Source: Syntrophus gentianae
Lineage (GTDB): Bacteria; Desulfobacterota; Syntrophia; Syntrophales; Syntrophaceae
Length of the DNA: 64,000 nucleotides
Reading direction: 5' to 3'
NCBI RefSeq assembly: GCF_900109885.1
Contig: NZ_FOBS01000019.1
Location: forward strand, 1 to 64,000
In this document: in pieces, positions 9,259-17,745 of the stretch
Layout of the letters: the number at the start of each line of letters is the position of its first letter
Numbering within the stretch: position 1 is the first letter of the stretch
Made by a program: the position numbers and the translations under genes
The notes under the pieces: model-generated
Databases searched by the model: none
What the model was told of the DNA's origin: nothing
The model's input: the letters and a program-made list of their open reading frames with translations, nothing else

Positions 9259-9660
9259 CGAGACGACGCCTTTTCGCTTAGACAAACTGACTGCTATGAA
9301 CGACAGATTGCGGACCGCCAGCAGTAATATTCCAATTCGGCCTGGCAGAGTGATCACTGATAAGCCTACCCCACAAGAAGTTAATAAGCTAACAGCGTCC
9401 CCTTTCTTTTTCCCTTGGGCTTTTAACCTCTCCTCTGTGTGACAAAAACGAAAGCAGGACAGAAATCAAATCTTGTCGGGCTTTTTTTGTTTTTCGGAAG
9501 GTGTGAAGAAATATTTTCAGGGGGGGCTCTTCAGGGTTGCAAAATCCCAGGTCAGCGTCACCAACTGCGAGTTTTGGACCTACTTTAAGCCCCCGGTGTT
9601 TGATTTATCGGCGGAGTGAATGGGAATCCAACCCATGATAAGTGGAAAGCTTCATCCTTG
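9259..9660. other. decayed intergenic DNA between integrase remnant and toxin gene
   Basis: I see no intact gene. An imperfect hairpin with a T7 run near 9454-9487 could be a weak terminator. The rest looks like island debris. Confidence 0.3.
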
Positions 9661-9921
9661 TCATTTGTAAATATCTTTGCGGTGTCCAGCTTCCAGTACT
9701 GTTATCACCTGCTTTTCAAGATCAACGGTATAAATAACCCGATAATCTCCAAAACGATAATGCCAGAATCCAGACAAATTATCCTTTAAGGGCTTCCCAA
9801 GGTTTGTAGGATCTTGAGCAACATAATCGTTGATCTTATCGAAGATTCGCTTCCGAACGGGCTTGTCAAGCTCCCTGAGGCTGTCAAGGGCTTTCGTATG
9901 CCAAAGAACCTTATAACTCAA
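9661..9921 (-). CDS. RelE/ParE-type toxin
   Basis: The 86-residue protein has the compact RelE fold signature: WHTKALDSLRELDKPVRKRI at the N-terminus, GKPLKDNLSGFWHYRFGDYR in the middle, then VIYTVDLEKQVITVLEAGHRKDIY. RelE-type toxins cleave mRNA on the ribosome. The YR and GHRK basic residues typical of the active surface are present. Its start overlaps the end of the antitoxin gene by 11 bases, as usual for translationally coupled toxin-antitoxin pairs. Confidence 0.9.
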   Translation of the reverse strand: MSYKVLWHTKALDSLRELDKPVRKRIFDKINDYVAQDPTNLGKPLKDNLSGFWHYRFGDYRVIYTVDLEKQVITVLEAGHRKDIYK

Positions 9922-10144
9922 GGTATTTAGCCGCCTCCTCTGAAGTCAGATATTCGGCGTTCCGGTCCGCTAGACGTTCCGCGGCCAAATAGTAATCTTC
10001 CATTTCTTCAAGGTGTTCTTTGATCGCCTCAACGATATAATAAGATTTTGGCCGGTGGGTAACTTCAGCCAGATGGTTGAGTCTGGCAAGCAATTCTTCC
10101 GGCAATCTGATGCTGAAATTGGATATATTCCCTTTTGTACGCAT
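9911..10144 (-). CDS. ribbon-helix-helix antitoxin (RelB-like)
   Basis: The 77-residue protein starts MRTKGNISNFSIRLPEELLA, a ribbon-helix-helix DNA-binding strand, followed by RLNHLAEVTHRPKSYYIVEAI. The acidic C-terminal tail (EDYYLAAERLADRNAEYL) would wrap the toxin. It precedes and overlaps the toxin gene, and its own promoter carries a palindrome suited to autorepression. Confidence 0.88.
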   Translation of the reverse strand: MRTKGNISNFSIRLPEELLARLNHLAEVTHRPKSYYIVEAIKEHLEEMEDYYLAAERLADRNAEYLTSEEAAKYLEL

Positions 10145-10184
10145 TGCTTTTTCCTTTGACTTAATGATTCAAATTCTCGCGATA

Positions 10185-10213
10185 TTAATAATACATGTAT
10201 TACGCATTGTCAA
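10185..10213 (-). promoter_or_regulatory. toxin-antitoxin promoter with palindromic operator
   Basis: On the minus strand TTGACA (10213-10208) and TATTAA (10190-10185) are 17 bases apart. The 14-bp perfect palindrome TAATACATGTATTA (10189-10202) fills the spacer, so a bound ribbon-helix-helix dimer would block RNA polymerase. Confidence 0.7.
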
Positions 10214-10238
10214 CGCATAACGGGAAACCAAGCAGGGC

Positions 10239-10257
10239 TGAGTCATTTATTGTGACA
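10239..10257. promoter_or_regulatory. possible upstream activator site (TGAGTCA plus degenerate half)
   Basis: TGAGTCA at 10239-10245 is followed about 12 bases later by the degenerate TGTGACA. It resembles the 11-bp-spaced heptamer pairs near the sigma-54 activator gene and lies about 155 bases upstream of a sigma-54 promoter. Confidence 0.4.
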
Positions 10258-10400
10258 ATCAACACACGCCTACCTGTCTGAGAAACAAAGAAAACAACGC
10301 CTATAACGATCATCTGCAAATGATAATACAATATTATTATTCATCCAATGAATATTCTTCTATATTCTTGATATTATTCATATATATTTAACAATATTAT

Positions 10401-10416
10401 TGGCACTACACTTGCA
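10401..10416 (+). promoter_or_regulatory. sigma-54 promoter of the acyl-CoA ligase gene
   Basis: TGGCAC-N5-TTGCA matches the -24/-12 consensus perfectly, with the GG and GC spaced by 10 bases. It lies 55 bases before the ATG at 10471. An enhancer-binding activator gene is encoded 5 kb downstream. Confidence 0.82.
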
Positions 10417-10470
10417 GAACCATATATAACTCAAAAAATTAAAGGGAACATAAAAAAAGGGAGGGTTATC

Positions 10471-12042
10471 ATGGGAACAGAAAGAAAGTTTAATGTCATT
10501 CCAACGTTGATCAAAAGAAATGCGATGCTGTATCCCGATCGTGCGGCGCTCATCGAGGCGGAAGGCGACCGGGTATTCAGCTACGCCGCCATCAAAGACC
10601 GGGCGAACCGGATGGGAAATGCCTTGTATGCCCTCGGGCTGAAAAAGGGAGACAGGGTTGCCATCCTGGGTCAAAACAGTATGGAGTACGCGGAATCCGC
10701 ATTCTACGTCCTCAATGCAGGCTTCATCTTCGTCGTCTGTAATTTCAGATTGGCGCCGCCGGAAATGGCGGCGATACTAACGGATTCAGAACCAACCGTT
10801 CTTATGGTCCAGGATCAGTATGTCGAATTGGCCCAGCAGATTAAAGAATCTATCCCCTCAATCAAACACACCATCTATTTCGGGGCGCCTGGTAAGAAAC
10901 CCGAAGGATGGCTTGAGTTTGAGGAAATGATTCAAAACGCTTCTCCGGCTGAACTGGAAGTAGAAGTCTTTGAAGATGATATCGCCTTTCTCATGTATAC
11001 GAGCGGGACGACGGGGCTTCCCAAGGGGGTCATGCAGACCCATGGGAATCTTGTCCATGCCGGCCGCGTCTGTTCCCGAGCCAACGATATCACCATGGAC
11101 GACCGTACGTTTATCGTCTGTCCCATGTACCACATTACGGCGTACTACAATATGTTCGGCGGTTTTTATGTCGCATGTCCTGCCTATATCTTCACGAAGT
11201 GGGATGTGGACCTCTTCCTGTCATCCACGGAAAAGTTCAAATTGACGTGCGGGATGCTGGCCACGCCGATGGTCATGATGATCCTCGATTACCCCGATTA
11301 CAAAAAATATGACATCTCAAGCTGGAAATCCCTGTGGTTTGCCGGTGCAGGCATCATCCCCGAAACTTTTAAGAAGTTCATCGATACCTTCGGCCTTATT
11401 CTGGGAGAACACCACGGAACGACTGAAAATACAGGCCTTACCTGCTATTTGTCCCGTCGAGACATCAAGGACGCCTTAGAAAGAGGGGATACCGCCATCT
11501 ATGAATCATGCGGAAGGTCGGGCTGGGACATGGAGGTTCTCATTGTCGACGAAAACGGCAAGCAGGTGCCCCCGGGCGTTCCGGGTGAAATGATTGTCAG
11601 GGGTCCCGGCAACAGTCTCGGCTACTGGAGAAAGGAGGCGGAAACAAAGAAGGCCTTCCGGGGAGAGTGGTTCCACACGGAAGACGTTTGTACGGTTGAT
11701 GCCCTTGGCTACATCCGCATGGTCGACCGACTGAAGGACATGATCATCACCGGCGGTGAAAATGTCTACCCGATAGAGGTAGAGAAGGTATTGAACTCAA
11801 ACCCGGCAATCAAGGAATCCTGCGTCATCGGCACACCGCACCCGACATGGGGTGAAGCTGTGACGGCCGTCGTCGTTCTCAACCAAGGGGCATCCATTGA
11901 GCCGGCCGAGGTAACAGAATATTGCAAGGGCAAAGTCGCAGGGTACAAGGTGCCGAAGATCGTCCATATCGTACCGGAACTGCCTCGCAATGCGGCAGGA
12001 AAGATCCTGAAGAGAGACTTGCGGGAGCAATTCGGAAAATGA
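10471..12042 (+). CDS. AMP-forming acyl-CoA synthetase (fatty or carboxylic acid-CoA ligase)
   Basis: This 523-residue ANL-superfamily enzyme activates a carboxylic acid to its CoA thioester through an acyl-adenylate. Motifs in order are YTSGTTGLPKGVMQTHGN (ATP/AMP loop, about residue 175), HHGTTENTG (A5) and WFHTEDVCTVDALGYIRMVDRLKD (A7-A8 hinge). RNAAGKILKRDLR carries the C-terminal catalytic lysine. The acid specificity cannot be read from sequence. A good ribosome-binding site (AGGGAGGG) and a sigma-54 promoter precede it. It heads a run of acyl-CoA metabolism genes and probably provides their entry reaction. Confidence 0.9.
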   Translation: MGTERKFNVIPTLIKRNAMLYPDRAALIEAEGDRVFSYAAIKDRANRMGNALYALGLKKGDRVAILGQNSMEYAESAFYVLNAGFIFVVCNFRLAPPEMAAILTDSEPTVLMVQDQYVELAQQIKESIPSIKHTIYFGAPGKKPEGWLEFEEMIQNASPAELEVEVFEDDIAFLMYTSGTTGLPKGVMQTHGNLVHAGRVCSRANDITMDDRTFIVCPMYHITAYYNMFGGFYVACPAYIFTKWDVDLFLSSTEKFKLTCGMLATPMVMMILDYPDYKKYDISSWKSLWFAGAGIIPETFKKFIDTFGLILGEHHGTTENTGLTCYLSRRDIKDALERGDTAIYESCGRSGWDMEVLIVDENGKQVPPGVPGEMIVRGPGNSLGYWRKEAETKKAFRGEWFHTEDVCTVDALGYIRMVDRLKDMIITGGENVYPIEVEKVLNSNPAIKESCVIGTPHPTWGEAVTAVVVLNQGASIEPAEVTEYCKGKVAGYKVPKIVHIVPELPRNAAGKILKRDLREQFGK

Positions 12043-12149
12043 GAGAGAAGAAGTAACTTCAGGGATTTCCGCCGGGATTCCATCCCGGTTGAAAAAGAGA
12101 TGTGCACCCAATAGTGCGTTGCAGACGCAAAAATTAAGGAGGGAGTATT

Positions 12150-12755
12150 ATGTCAGATCAGCATGGCGCAGGATGGGCGAATCCAATGCCCGCCGGATTA
12201 ACCGCTCTGGCGATTGCCGTTTTTATTTTCTATGCGGTGTTAACCGGAAAAGTAAATGCAGCAGAAGCCAGGGCCGTTGCGGGTATGTGGTTGATAGGCG
12301 GTTTCTTCGTACAAGTGATTGTCGGGGTTATAGAGTTGAGACTGGGCAGTTCTTCCGGTGGAAATACCTTCACCTGGTTCAGTGCCTACTTCATGTTGGT
12401 AACCGGTTCCGTCTGGATTTTTCAATATTTTGCCGGGATAAACGGCTGGCATTACGATCACCATATCGCCGGATGGGCCTGGTGTGCCATTACTTTGGTC
12501 TTGTTCGCGGAATTTCCCGCCTTCGCCAAGACCATGCCGTTAACCGTGTTTATTTTAATCTGTTTCATGAATTTCTCTCTGCCGTTAATTACCGGCATAT
12601 TCCTGGGCATTCTGGACCCCAAGGTATACGGACCGATCGCCGGCAATATGGCTGGAATAGCCGGGCTATTCGCCATTTACTCAGCAGCGGCGGTAATGAA
12701 TAACACGGTGTTTGGCAAACAGATATTTCCCTTTCCAGGTCCGATCATCAAGTAA
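12150..12755 (+). CDS. acetate/monocarboxylate transporter, AceTr (GPR1/FUN34/YaaH) family
   Basis: The 201-residue membrane protein has six predicted hydrophobic segments. It begins with the family signature ANPMPAGLTALAIAVF (N-P-x-P-x-G-L). A second conserved stretch is FTWFSAYFMLVTGSVW in the third helix. AceTr proteins move acetate, succinate or similar small acids, coupled to protons. In a syntroph the likely role is export of acetate or exchange of short acids, which is inference. It follows the CoA ligase by about 100 bases, with GGAGGGAG before the ATG. Confidence 0.8.
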   Translation: MSDQHGAGWANPMPAGLTALAIAVFIFYAVLTGKVNAAEARAVAGMWLIGGFFVQVIVGVIELRLGSSSGGNTFTWFSAYFMLVTGSVWIFQYFAGINGWHYDHHIAGWAWCAITLVLFAEFPAFAKTMPLTVFILICFMNFSLPLITGIFLGILDPKVYGPIAGNMAGIAGLFAIYSAAAVMNNTVFGKQIFPFPGPIIK

Positions 12756-12794
12756 GACAAGTTTGGAACTGCTAGAGAGGCCATGATAACCCTC

Positions 12795-12853
12795 GGATTT
12801 TCCTCCCCCTCAGCCACTCCTCCTCTATAATGACCGAGGAGGGGGGAAAATCC
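12795..12853. terminator. long G/C-rich inverted repeat after the transporter gene
   Basis: GGATTTTCC (12795-12803) pairs with GGAAAATCC (12845-12853), and inner C-rich and G-rich tracts can extend the stem. There is no clear T run, so it may be an mRNA 3'-end stabiliser or a weak terminator. Confidence 0.45.
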
Positions 12854-13022
12854 AGGATTATCCTTACCTACAGACTGCACACCATCAGCATGCAGTATCG
12901 TTAAAATCAGAAAATCTCAGGGAATTCACAAACGGGGCAAGGGAATATCCAGCAGACCGCAAAAGAGTCTGTTGGAAGAGTGTCCAACGACCGACAGAAG
13001 AATTTGAACAAGGTTGGGAAAG

Positions 13023-14306
13023 ATGGTCAAGAGCTTGGATGTCTGTGATTTTACACCCAGGGAAGAGCTGGAGAAGAGGCTGAATGCTTTAAGGAGTAGA
13101 ATGGCAAATCAGGGTATCAGCTTTGCCGTTATTCTCCAGAACGTGGACCTCTTTTACTTTACCGGCACTGTGCAGAAGGGCGTGCTCGTTGTTCCCGCGG
13201 ATGGGTCGCCTGTGTTCTTTGTTAAGAAGAGCATATCCCGGGCGCTCTATGAGTCACCCCTTGAGATCACACCGATTCGCAAGCCCAAAGACATCAGGGA
13301 TGTCCTCAGGGAGAAGAATATGCTCAAGGGAACCGGGGCCATGGAACTCGACGTTGTTCCTGTACTCCTCTTCGAACAATGGAAATCCATCCTGGGCTAT
13401 GAGCAGATGGCCGATATTTCCCCCCTTGTAAAGCAGGTGAGGGTGATCAAGAGCGAATTTGAGATCAAGCAGATTCTGAAATCAGGCGAAATCGTCTCCC
13501 ATGTTTTTCGAAAGGCAAAGGATCTTGTGAGAGAAGGGCGGCCCGAGGTCGAGATCGAGGCAGACCTCGTCGCGGAGGGAAGGCGGATAGGCCATCAGGG
13601 ATTAATACGCATGAGAGGATTCAATCAGGAGATGATATGCTGTTTGGTTACACAAGGCTATTCATCGACCGTTGCCTCCTGGGTTGATGTGCCGATTGCG
13701 GGGTTTGGCCTATCTCCGGCGATCGGGCAGGGGTCTTCCGCCAACACAGTGAAAAGGGGCATCCCTGTGATCATTGATTATGGCGGTGGATACAACGGCT
13801 ATGTGACCGATGAAACACGGGTCTATGTCGTCGGTGAGATGAAAGGGACCTTCCGGAATGCCTATGAGGTCGCGCGGGATGTTCTCCATGATATCAAGGA
13901 CTTCGCGAAAGAAGGCGTCGATGTGGTGGAGGTCTACGCCAGGATTTTCGACCGCGTGAAAAAGGCTGGACTGGAAGAGTATTTTATGGGGCATGGTGAA
14001 GGACAGGTGGCCTTTATTGGTCATGGATTCGGTCTCGAACTCAACGAACTTCCGGTCATCACGGCAAGCCACAAAACGGTGCTTAAAGAGGGAATGGTCA
14101 TGGCCATTGAGCCTAAATTCATCATCCCCAACGAAGGAGCCATTGGCATAGAGGCCGATTTCGTTGTGCGCAAAGACGGGCTGCAAAGGATTGTGGGCAC
14201 GCCTCTGGACCTCGTAACCATTCCGGATGCCATCCCCAGATCAAAAGGCCGCGTTTCAGCACCCGTGGATCTGAATCGTCGGACTTCATTGAAATACCAA
14301 AATTAA
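13023..14306 (+). CDS. M24 family Xaa-Pro peptidase (creatinase/prolidase fold)
   Basis: The 427-residue protein has an N-terminal creatinase-like domain (about 10-150) and a C-terminal pita-bread peptidase domain. The five metal ligands are visible as PVIIDYGGG, GYVTDETR, FIGHGFGLELNE, MAIEPKF and GIEADFVV. This makes it a plausible active dinuclear metallopeptidase of the Xaa-Pro class. Related proteins also include creatinase-like C-N hydrolases. Its place among acyl-CoA genes is unexplained. I chose ATG at 13023 rather than the TTG at 13014. Confidence 0.85.
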   Translation: MVKSLDVCDFTPREELEKRLNALRSRMANQGISFAVILQNVDLFYFTGTVQKGVLVVPADGSPVFFVKKSISRALYESPLEITPIRKPKDIRDVLREKNMLKGTGAMELDVVPVLLFEQWKSILGYEQMADISPLVKQVRVIKSEFEIKQILKSGEIVSHVFRKAKDLVREGRPEVEIEADLVAEGRRIGHQGLIRMRGFNQEMICCLVTQGYSSTVASWVDVPIAGFGLSPAIGQGSSANTVKRGIPVIIDYGGGYNGYVTDETRVYVVGEMKGTFRNAYEVARDVLHDIKDFAKEGVDVVEVYARIFDRVKKAGLEEYFMGHGEGQVAFIGHGFGLELNELPVITASHKTVLKEGMVMAIEPKFIIPNEGAIGIEADFVVRKDGLQRIVGTPLDLVTIPDAIPRSKGRVSAPVDLNRRTSLKYQN

Positions 14307-14336
14307 TTGCATACTTAAAGAAAGAAGGTGGACTAC

Positions 14337-15479
14337 ATGGAAAATCTGTTGACTGATGAAACGAAGATGTTCCAACAAATGATGCACAGATTCTGCGAAA
14401 AAGAAATCAAGCCGGTCGCTGGGGAGATTGATGAAAAAGAAGAATATCCTTCTGAAATATTAGCAAAGCTGGCCGAGATGGGGGTGGGGGGCATTCTTGC
14501 TCCGGAGCAGTATGGAGGCAGCGGACTTGGCTGGGTTGGCGCGTGCATTGCCATGGAGGAACTGGCCCGTGTTTCGGCTGCTGCCGCGTTGGCGGTTGGA
14601 GCTACAAGCTTCTATTTCGCCTATCCCATTCTGGTTGCGGGAAGTGAAGAGCAGAAAGAAAAGTACGTCACTGCCGCGGCATACGGAGAAAAGACGGGAA
14701 CCCTGGCTCTGACAGAGTCAGGCTCCGGACCGGATATCGCCAAGATAGAGACAACGGCCGAAACCAAAGGGGATTCCCTTGTATTAAAGGGAAGCAAAAT
14801 GTCGGTAATCAACGCAGACAATGCCGATGAGATGCTGGTCTTTGCCAGGATGACCAATAATGGTCAACCTGGGGATTTTGTTCTGGTTGCTGTCGATTCG
14901 AAATCACCGGGAATTGTGATCCGGAAAGTTCCCAAGATGGGGATGAGTGCCGTTGCAACCTGCGAGGTCGACTTCAATGAGGTTGAGGTAGCGAAAGAGG
15001 CCGTGATCGCTTCCGGAATGGAGAGCCTCAAATTGATCACCAATGCCCTTGACTGCTTCCGCCTCGTCTTTGGCGCGGTCAGCATCGGTATTCTGCAGGG
15101 CGCCTTTGAAGAAGCCCTGTCTTACTCCCAGAGCCGGATGGCCTTCGGTAAACCCATCTGTGCCTTCCAGGCCGTCGGATTTTATCTGGCCGATATGTAT
15201 AAAATGGGCAGGGTTGCCCGGAATATGATTTATCAGGCGGCCTTCAAGGCAGATCAGGGTCTGGACATTTCGCTGGATGCGCAGGTTGCCAAGCTTTATG
15301 CCTCGGAATCCTGCATGTGGGTTGCGGACAGGTCGCTGCAGATCCATGGAGGGTACGGCTTTTCCGTGGAATACCCGATCTCAAGATTTTTCCGGGAAGC
15401 TAGGTTGATGGAAGTCGGTGAAGGGACATCAGAAACTTTAAAAGAAACAATCCTTGTAAGGCTTGGATTGCAGACATAA
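14337..15479 (+). CDS. acyl-CoA dehydrogenase
   Basis: The 380-residue flavoprotein has the usual three-domain layout. Landmarks are GGILAPEQYGGSGLGW, the FAD-site strand LALTESGSGPDIA, and RMAFGKPICAFQAVGF. SLQIHGGYGFSVEYPISRFF precedes EVGEGTSETLKE, whose glutamate sits at the catalytic base position of MCAD-like enzymes. It would introduce the alpha-beta double bond into an acyl-CoA and pass electrons to ETF. TESGSGPD departs from the common TEPxAGSD. AGAAGGTG precedes the chosen ATG; a GTG lies three codons earlier. Confidence 0.9.
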   Translation: MENLLTDETKMFQQMMHRFCEKEIKPVAGEIDEKEEYPSEILAKLAEMGVGGILAPEQYGGSGLGWVGACIAMEELARVSAAAALAVGATSFYFAYPILVAGSEEQKEKYVTAAAYGEKTGTLALTESGSGPDIAKIETTAETKGDSLVLKGSKMSVINADNADEMLVFARMTNNGQPGDFVLVAVDSKSPGIVIRKVPKMGMSAVATCEVDFNEVEVAKEAVIASGMESLKLITNALDCFRLVFGAVSIGILQGAFEEALSYSQSRMAFGKPICAFQAVGFYLADMYKMGRVARNMIYQAAFKADQGLDISLDAQVAKLYASESCMWVADRSLQIHGGYGFSVEYPISRFFREARLMEVGEGTSETLKETILVRLGLQT

Positions 15480-15530
15480 TGAAACATTGAAAAATCTTAT
15501 CCATCAGGAGGCCGGAAAATTTCGACTGCG

Positions 15531-15590
15531 ACCACCTTTCTTAAGCTGAACACCCACTGAGTGGGATTTTGCTCTAGAAAGGTGGTTTTG
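15531..15590 (+). terminator. nested hairpin terminator after the acyl-CoA dehydrogenase
   Basis: ACCACCTTTC (15531-15540) pairs with GAAAGGTGGT (15577-15586), and a T4 run follows. Inside the loop CCCAC (15553-15557) pairs with GTGGG (15561-15565), giving a two-storey hairpin. Confidence 0.65.
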
Positions 15591-15858
15591 CATTCAGGAG
15601 GAATCGTTTTTCCCAGGATGTTCCTTTTATTTTGATTGATTCAGAAGAATGGTCTTGATATAGTCAAAACTGGGTCTGCTGAGTCAAATACAACTCAGCA
15701 TCGTTCCTTCATAGGTTCTATAGGATATGATGTATAAAATCTGCGGTTATTCTGATTCAATAATGAGTCACAAAAGTCCCAAAAAATTTTGCGGTTTTTC
15801 CTTCTTTTGTTGCGCTGTTGTTATTGCAGAAAATAAGGGCTGAAAAAAAGGGGTCACC
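15591..15858. promoter_or_regulatory. regulatory region of the sigma-54 activator with two heptamer pairs
   Basis: Two pairs of TGANTCA-like heptamers occur. TGAGTCA (15680) has a degenerate partner at 15691, inside the inverted repeat CTGAGT-N8-ACTCAG (15679-15698). TGATTCA (15753) pairs with TGAGTCA (15764). Both pairs have 11-bp start-to-start spacing, one helical turn, as expected of dimer-binding sites. Their position before the activator gene suggests autoregulation. I could not assign a clear -24/-12 element here. Confidence 0.55.
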
Positions 15859-17427
15859 ATGGGCAGTGATATGATTTATGAAATGGTTACGGAAGACATC
15901 ATCCGTACCATAACGGATGAGATCAATATCGGCAGCCTGGCCGTTGAAAGGTTATGCCAGATTTTAAGCGATAGCGAAGTAGCTGGAGAAGTTTTAAGTC
16001 GAGTCATAACTCGAGAAAAGTTTCACGGGCTCAATTTACTGGAAGTAATAAACATTGAATTTAAGGAGTTAAATTCAATTTTTCAAGATTCCTACGACGG
16101 CATCTGCATCGTTAATAAAAATGGAGTGGTTACCCGTGTAAACAAGGCTTTTGAAAGGTTGACCGGCATAAAATTGAAGCATGTCCTGGGGATTAACCTG
16201 CACAAGATCAAGCAGGAGGACCGCTATTTCGATACAATGGTATCGCTGAAGGTGCTGGAAACAGGAAAGCCGGTGTCCATTCTGCAAAAGTTAACCAGCG
16301 GAAAAGAAATCATGGCCATCGGCAACCCGGTTTTTGATGAAAGCGGAAAAATCATCTGGGCAGTCGTCAATCTCAGGGATGTGACAGAACTGAAGCAGCT
16401 TGAAGAAAAACTGAGGAAAACACAAGAACTGAATGCCCAGTATCTTCTTGAAATGGAAACTCTGCGGAAAAAGTATACCCGTGAACATTGCCTCGTTTCC
16501 AAAAGCAGAGAGATGGAGAACATCATAGAATTAGCCACGAGGGTAGCGCTGGTGGAGAGCCCCGTACTGATTCACGGGGAGTCCGGAGTCGGAAAGGAAA
16601 TCATTGCGAATATCCTGCACAGCATGAATACGAAAAGGAAAAAAGCTCCCTTGATCAAAGTGAACTGTGGCGCCATTCCCAAGGAGCTTATTGAAAGCGA
16701 ATTTTTCGGCTATGAGCCAGGGGCCTTTACCGGGGCAAGCCGATGCGGAAAGCCCGGCTTTTTCGAGCTGGCCAACAAGGGAACCATTTTTCTTGATGAA
16801 ATTGGAGAGCTTCCTTTGGGCTTGCAGGTCAAACTTCTCCGTGTCCTGCAGGAGCACGAGATTACCAGGCTTGGCGGCATTAAAACGGTCAAGATCGATG
16901 TCCGGGTGGTGGCGGCGACGAATAGAGACCTGGAAATGATGATCAAAGAAAAATCTTTCCGTGAGGACCTCTATTATCGGATCAATGTGATTCCCATCCG
17001 AATTCCTTCCCTCCGGGAGCGCAAGGACGATATCGCCCCCCTGCTTTTCCATTTTCTCGATCTTTATAATAAAAAATACGATTTGAAGAAGAGCCTGTCG
17101 GATGAGGTGGTTGAATGCCTGCTGAAATATGACTGGCCGGGAAATGTCAGGGAGCTGATTAATTTAATTGAAAGACTTGTAGTCACAAGCGACGCCCAGC
17201 AGATAACCCTGGAGAACCTTCCACCTCGGTACCGCACTCAAACAAACAACAGCTTTAATCCAACGAACCAGATGAACCTGGCGGAGGCCATGGAGGAATT
17301 CGAGCGGCATTTGGTAAATCAGGCTCTAAACACTCACAAGAGTACGCGTAAAGCGGCTAAAGCGCTGGGAATAAGCCAAAGTACCTGTGCACGCCTGGCC
17401 AAAAAATATAGAGTAAATTATGGCTGA
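15859..17427 (+). CDS. sigma-54-dependent transcriptional activator with PAS sensor, TyrR-like HTH
   Basis: The 522-residue protein has a PAS domain at about residues 70-185 (FQDSYDGICIVNKNGVVTRVN) and an AAA+ domain at about 210-440. The latter has Walker A GESGVGKE, the sigma-54 contact loop GAFTGA, Walker B GTIFLDEIGE, and FREDLYYRINV. The C-terminal helix-turn-helix (RKAAKALGISQSTCARLAKKY) is TyrR-like, a class that often responds to aromatic or carboxylic acids. Heptamer pairs flank the gene and sigma-54-like promoters precede the CoA ligase and the enoyl-CoA hydratase. I infer that it activates this acyl-CoA region. Confidence 0.9.
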   Translation: MGSDMIYEMVTEDIIRTITDEINIGSLAVERLCQILSDSEVAGEVLSRVITREKFHGLNLLEVINIEFKELNSIFQDSYDGICIVNKNGVVTRVNKAFERLTGIKLKHVLGINLHKIKQEDRYFDTMVSLKVLETGKPVSILQKLTSGKEIMAIGNPVFDESGKIIWAVVNLRDVTELKQLEEKLRKTQELNAQYLLEMETLRKKYTREHCLVSKSREMENIIELATRVALVESPVLIHGESGVGKEIIANILHSMNTKRKKAPLIKVNCGAIPKELIESEFFGYEPGAFTGASRCGKPGFFELANKGTIFLDEIGELPLGLQVKLLRVLQEHEITRLGGIKTVKIDVRVVAATNRDLEMMIKEKSFREDLYYRINVIPIRIPSLRERKDDIAPLLFHFLDLYNKKYDLKKSLSDEVVECLLKYDWPGNVRELINLIERLVVTSDAQQITLENLPPRYRTQTNNSFNPTNQMNLAEAMEEFERHLVNQALNTHKSTRKAAKALGISQSTCARLAKKYRVNYG

Positions 17428-17504
17428 TTCAAATTATCGAAGCATCCAATTTCAAGAAATATTCATTTAAAGAAGCAAGGCATCTCTTGTTCAAACAGCC
17501 GATC

Positions 17505-17598
17505 GACTCATTATCGGGTCAGTTGAGTCATGATTGAGTCAACCGGAAATCCCATAAAAGCCCCCACCCTATTAACATACTGATTCAATAGTGAGTCA
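17505..17598. promoter_or_regulatory. cluster of TGANTCA activator sites
   Basis: TGAGTCA at 17524 and 17535 are 11 bp apart. TGATTCA at 17581 and TGAGTCA at 17592 are also 11 bp apart. The 18-mer TGATTCAATARTGAGTCA at 17581-17598 also occurs at 15753-15770, before the activator gene. The cluster lies 75-150 bases upstream of a sigma-54-like promoter, the expected place for enhancer sites. Confidence 0.6.
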
Positions 17599-17669
17599 GT
17601 GACGCCCTCTTCATCAATCGAAACATAAGGTTTTTCGCCTTTCTACAAGCATTTCACGTCTCTTTTCAG

Positions 17670-17685
17670 CGGCATATATCTTGCC
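17670..17685 (+). promoter_or_regulatory. sigma-54-like promoter of the enoyl-CoA hydratase gene
   Basis: CGGCAT-N5-TTGCC keeps the essential GG (17671-17672) and GC (17683-17684) with a 10-base spacer. It lies about 60 bases upstream of the ATG at 17746. Confidence 0.55.
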
Positions 17686-17745
17686 AAATACCATGTCAAC
17701 GGCAACGTAACTAACTGAAAAGGAGGGGCAGAGGACGTAAAAGCT

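Larger units (their letters stand above)
17428..17745. other. regulatory intergenic region upstream of the enoyl-CoA hydratase
   Basis: No gene is seen. The region carries a cluster of activator heptamers and a sigma-54-like promoter, each listed separately. Confidence 0.5.
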
